A DNA stretch of 64,000 nucleotides from Hippophae tibetana. Its lineage: Eukaryota; Streptophyta; Magnoliopsida; Rosales; Elaeagnaceae. The notes below the pieces were generated by a model. It did no database searches and was not told where the DNA came from. It was given only the letters and a program-made list of their open reading frames with translations. Made by a program: the position numbers and the translations under genes. The DNA is taken from positions 50,869,952 to 50,933,951 of the forward strand of contig CM072811.1 of NCBI GenBank assembly GCA_037013495.1, written 5' to 3'. Positions 62,051-64,000 of the stretch are shown in pieces. The first letter of the stretch is position 1. Each line of letters opens with the position of its first letter.

Positions 62051-63209
62051 ATCTTCTTCATATTCTTAATTGGGTCTGCTTAATTATTTCCTTCATTAAT
62101 GTACTTGTTTTTTCAGTTTTTAGAGTCTGTCAAACCTCTTCCTTGTAACGTCCTATATATTCCTAAATATCAAACTCAACTAGTATGCTCGTAAAAATAA
62201 AAAATAAATAGTTTTATATCATTTTTGGGTATTTGGAGTCAATATGTATCTTTATGTTTTATTAATGAAAGTCAGTCTTTATATTTCCTTATAAAACCTT
62301 TATGTTTGCTGTATCTATATATTTAGGCTGCTATATAATTAAATTATAGTAATTTGCTATGTAATTGCGTGTGGCCTAGTGGTTAATACCAAACTAATTT
62401 AGTTTGGTCCCCTCTATTCTATATGCGTCAAAGTCTCAATCTTTGAGAAATTATTTTATTTTAAGTAAATAAAATTTAATATTATTATAGTTTTTTATAG
62501 AAAAACAAATATTTAATAAAAAAATAAAAATATATATAATATAATCAATAAGAAATATAATCTCGGAATAAAAAATAATTTTTTTTATCTTTTTACGGTA
62601 TTAACTGAGATGATAAAAAATACATATATTCACTCATCAGGATTCGAAGGCGAGGTGAGGATGTTATACGAAATAAAAAAATCAATAGGCTATTAATTGT
62701 TTAAATTAATTATGTTTAATATCTAATTAAAAGATTTATTTAACATTTATAAAATCCCGACCGAATATAGTCACGTCTATACCCCTACATGTAATTATAA
62801 TAATTTGGGTTATCAAAAAACATTTTTCTAAAAAATACCAATATTTCATTTAATGAACATATGCATATCACATGTTATATTTTCAGGGTATTTTTGGATT
62901 ATTATTTTGAAGAATACATGTACATGTTTATTTAATAAAAAAATGTAAAAATTTTATTAAAAATTGTCAACTCAAACTTAAAAAATTTATAAGATCAAAT
63001 CCATCCAAAATCCTATTTAATTTCTCTGTACATCAAATATAAAAAGAAAATAGAGTTGGATAGAACCAGGTGTAGAAGAAAATCAGATGTCGAACATTAT
63101 CCAATTATTAAGGTCCACATAGATCGTTCTAACAAATGCAATGTATTTCGCATTACAGTCTGAATCCAAAATCAAGTTGCATAAGGTTTCCAACACTTGC
63201 AATGTTAAA
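62051..63209. other. Intergenic DNA between the TOPLESS-domain and MEMO genes (tail to tail)
   Basis: The two genes converge here. A tRNA-derived SINE-like segment lies at 62371-62445. The remainder is AT-rich without coding similarity, and in particular contains no WD40-encoding sequence. Confidence 0.55.
62371..62460 (+). repeat. tRNA-derived SINE-like segment
   Basis: GTGGCCTAGTGGTTAATACC (62371-62390) matches the pol III A box of tRNA-derived SINEs. A T-arm with a 5-bp stem (CAAAG/CTTTG) and 7-nt loop TCTCAAT follows at 62429-62445, in the position of the B box. No acceptor stem or CCA-adjacent pairing is seen, so it is a SINE head or tRNA relic. Confidence 0.5.
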
Positions 63210-63931
63210 TCAACACTCTACTTTTGCTGCTGCCGATGCATAACTTACGCTGCTGTCTCTCTTATTCTGGCATTGACTGGACTGCTCGTATCGAAGAAAT
63301 TTGATTCTAATCTTGGTTGAGCTATTCCTCAGCATCTGCACAATTGAATTATCGATGGGAAACTTTAGTATTATCACTTTTGAAACAATTAAGGTGTAAA
63401 ATGGAAGTCCAGCCAAATGCATTTGTTTAAAATTATAATAACTACCCAAAGAAATATGTTGGGAAACCAACTCTCCTAAAATCTTAAGCTATTGGGAAAA
63501 AAGTTAACCATACTTTTATATATTTAACACTCCTCCACAAATGTTTACCATATAAACTAAATACTTGCAATTCAATAATTAGAATTATTAAAATTTGAAC
63601 AAAAGATCTCCAATTTTGATATTAGTTTTGATATTATATTAGACGTGTGTAAAGAAATTCTCCTAAAATTTCAAGCTATTAAAAGAATAACCAACTATGT
63701 TTTTATAAATTTATCAATCATCAACGTTATTTGAAGAAATTTTTTGAGGCACTTACATGGAGAAAAACACTAATTGGATGGCGTCCACATATGGTATTGT
63801 CATATTCTAGCAAATACTGTTTGAATGCATCCGGATCCCCTGATTCAATTATGTCCATGCCCATCTTGTCCAAAGCTTCAATAGATTTGTATATGGGTCC
63901 TTGTTTTTTGTCATAGTACGTGAAATTGAAT
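63210..63931 (-). CDS. MEMO1-like protein, 3' end only (gene runs off the right edge)
   Basis: Two exons (minus): 63931-63757 and 63335-63210, with stop at 63210. The first begins in the last base of a split codon. Together they encode about 99 C-terminal residues. These include [57 protein letters not shown] and, at the end, [20 protein letters not shown]. That is the conserved C-terminus of the eukaryotic MEMO1 family (AmmeMemoRadiSam protein B fold), including the Cys of T-I-C-G-R. MEMO1 is a small cytosolic protein related to metal-dependent dioxygenases. Its plant role is not settled. The N-terminal exons lie beyond 64000, and 63932-64000 is intron. Confidence 0.92.
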
Positions 63932-64000
63932 CTGAGGCAAACAAGATAGCTAGTTATTTGAAAGATAGAATGTTCACTAAATTAACCAGCCAGGTAGATA

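Overview
This window is nuclear DNA from a flowering plant, very probably a eudicot. It has large AT-rich intergenic stretches, plant-type genes split by many short GT-AG introns, Ty1/copia retrotransposons primed by initiator-Met tRNA, and several small non-autonomous elements. The species cannot be named from sequence alone. Gene models were spliced by hand from family protein similarity, reading-frame continuity and GT/AG sites. Synteny remarks about Arabidopsis come from memory.

Layout. 1-3201: AT-rich DNA with an old tandem duplication. 3202-8970: decayed Ty1/copia element on the minus strand with two 351-353 bp LTRs. 9355-15116: young, nearly intact plus-strand copia element with 187 bp LTRs differing at two positions, a perfect 5 bp target duplication, a striking GC-rich minisatellite leader and one in-frame stop. 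16410-22253: complete sucrose-phosphate synthase gene (minus, 13 exons, 1057 aa). 26325-28986: internally deleted relative of the first copia element. About 29177-30292: relic of an EMC7 gene cut off by a tandem TRIM element (30293-30747). 32507-36867: hydroxyproline O-galactosyltransferase gene (plus, 12 exons, 341 aa). 38763-43501: organellar-type cysteinyl-tRNA synthetase (minus, 9 exons, 570 aa). 46178-48687: small, very acidic nuclear-type protein (minus, 3 exons, 150 aa). 48.7-59.4 kb: gene-poor AT-rich DNA with two hAT-like MITEs. 59394-62050: a 199-aa protein that is only the N-terminal domain of a TOPLESS co-repressor. 63210-63931: the 3' end of a MEMO1-like gene that runs off the right edge.

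How the genes relate. SPS catalyses the committed step of sucrose synthesis. HPGT acts in the Golgi on arabinogalactan proteins. CysRS charges organellar tRNA. The TOPLESS-domain protein could interfere with transcriptional co-repression. They do not form one pathway. EMC7, HPGT and MEMO neighbours recall the Arabidopsis At2g25280-At2g25310 block, so the window looks like an ancestral gene neighbourhood enlarged by transposons.

The observations most worth following are the stand-alone TOPLESS domain, the EMC7 relic with conserved synteny, the GC-rich leader and triple-hairpin LTR of the young copia element, the GC-AG intron in SPS, and the Asp-to-Asn change in the DxD region of HPGT.
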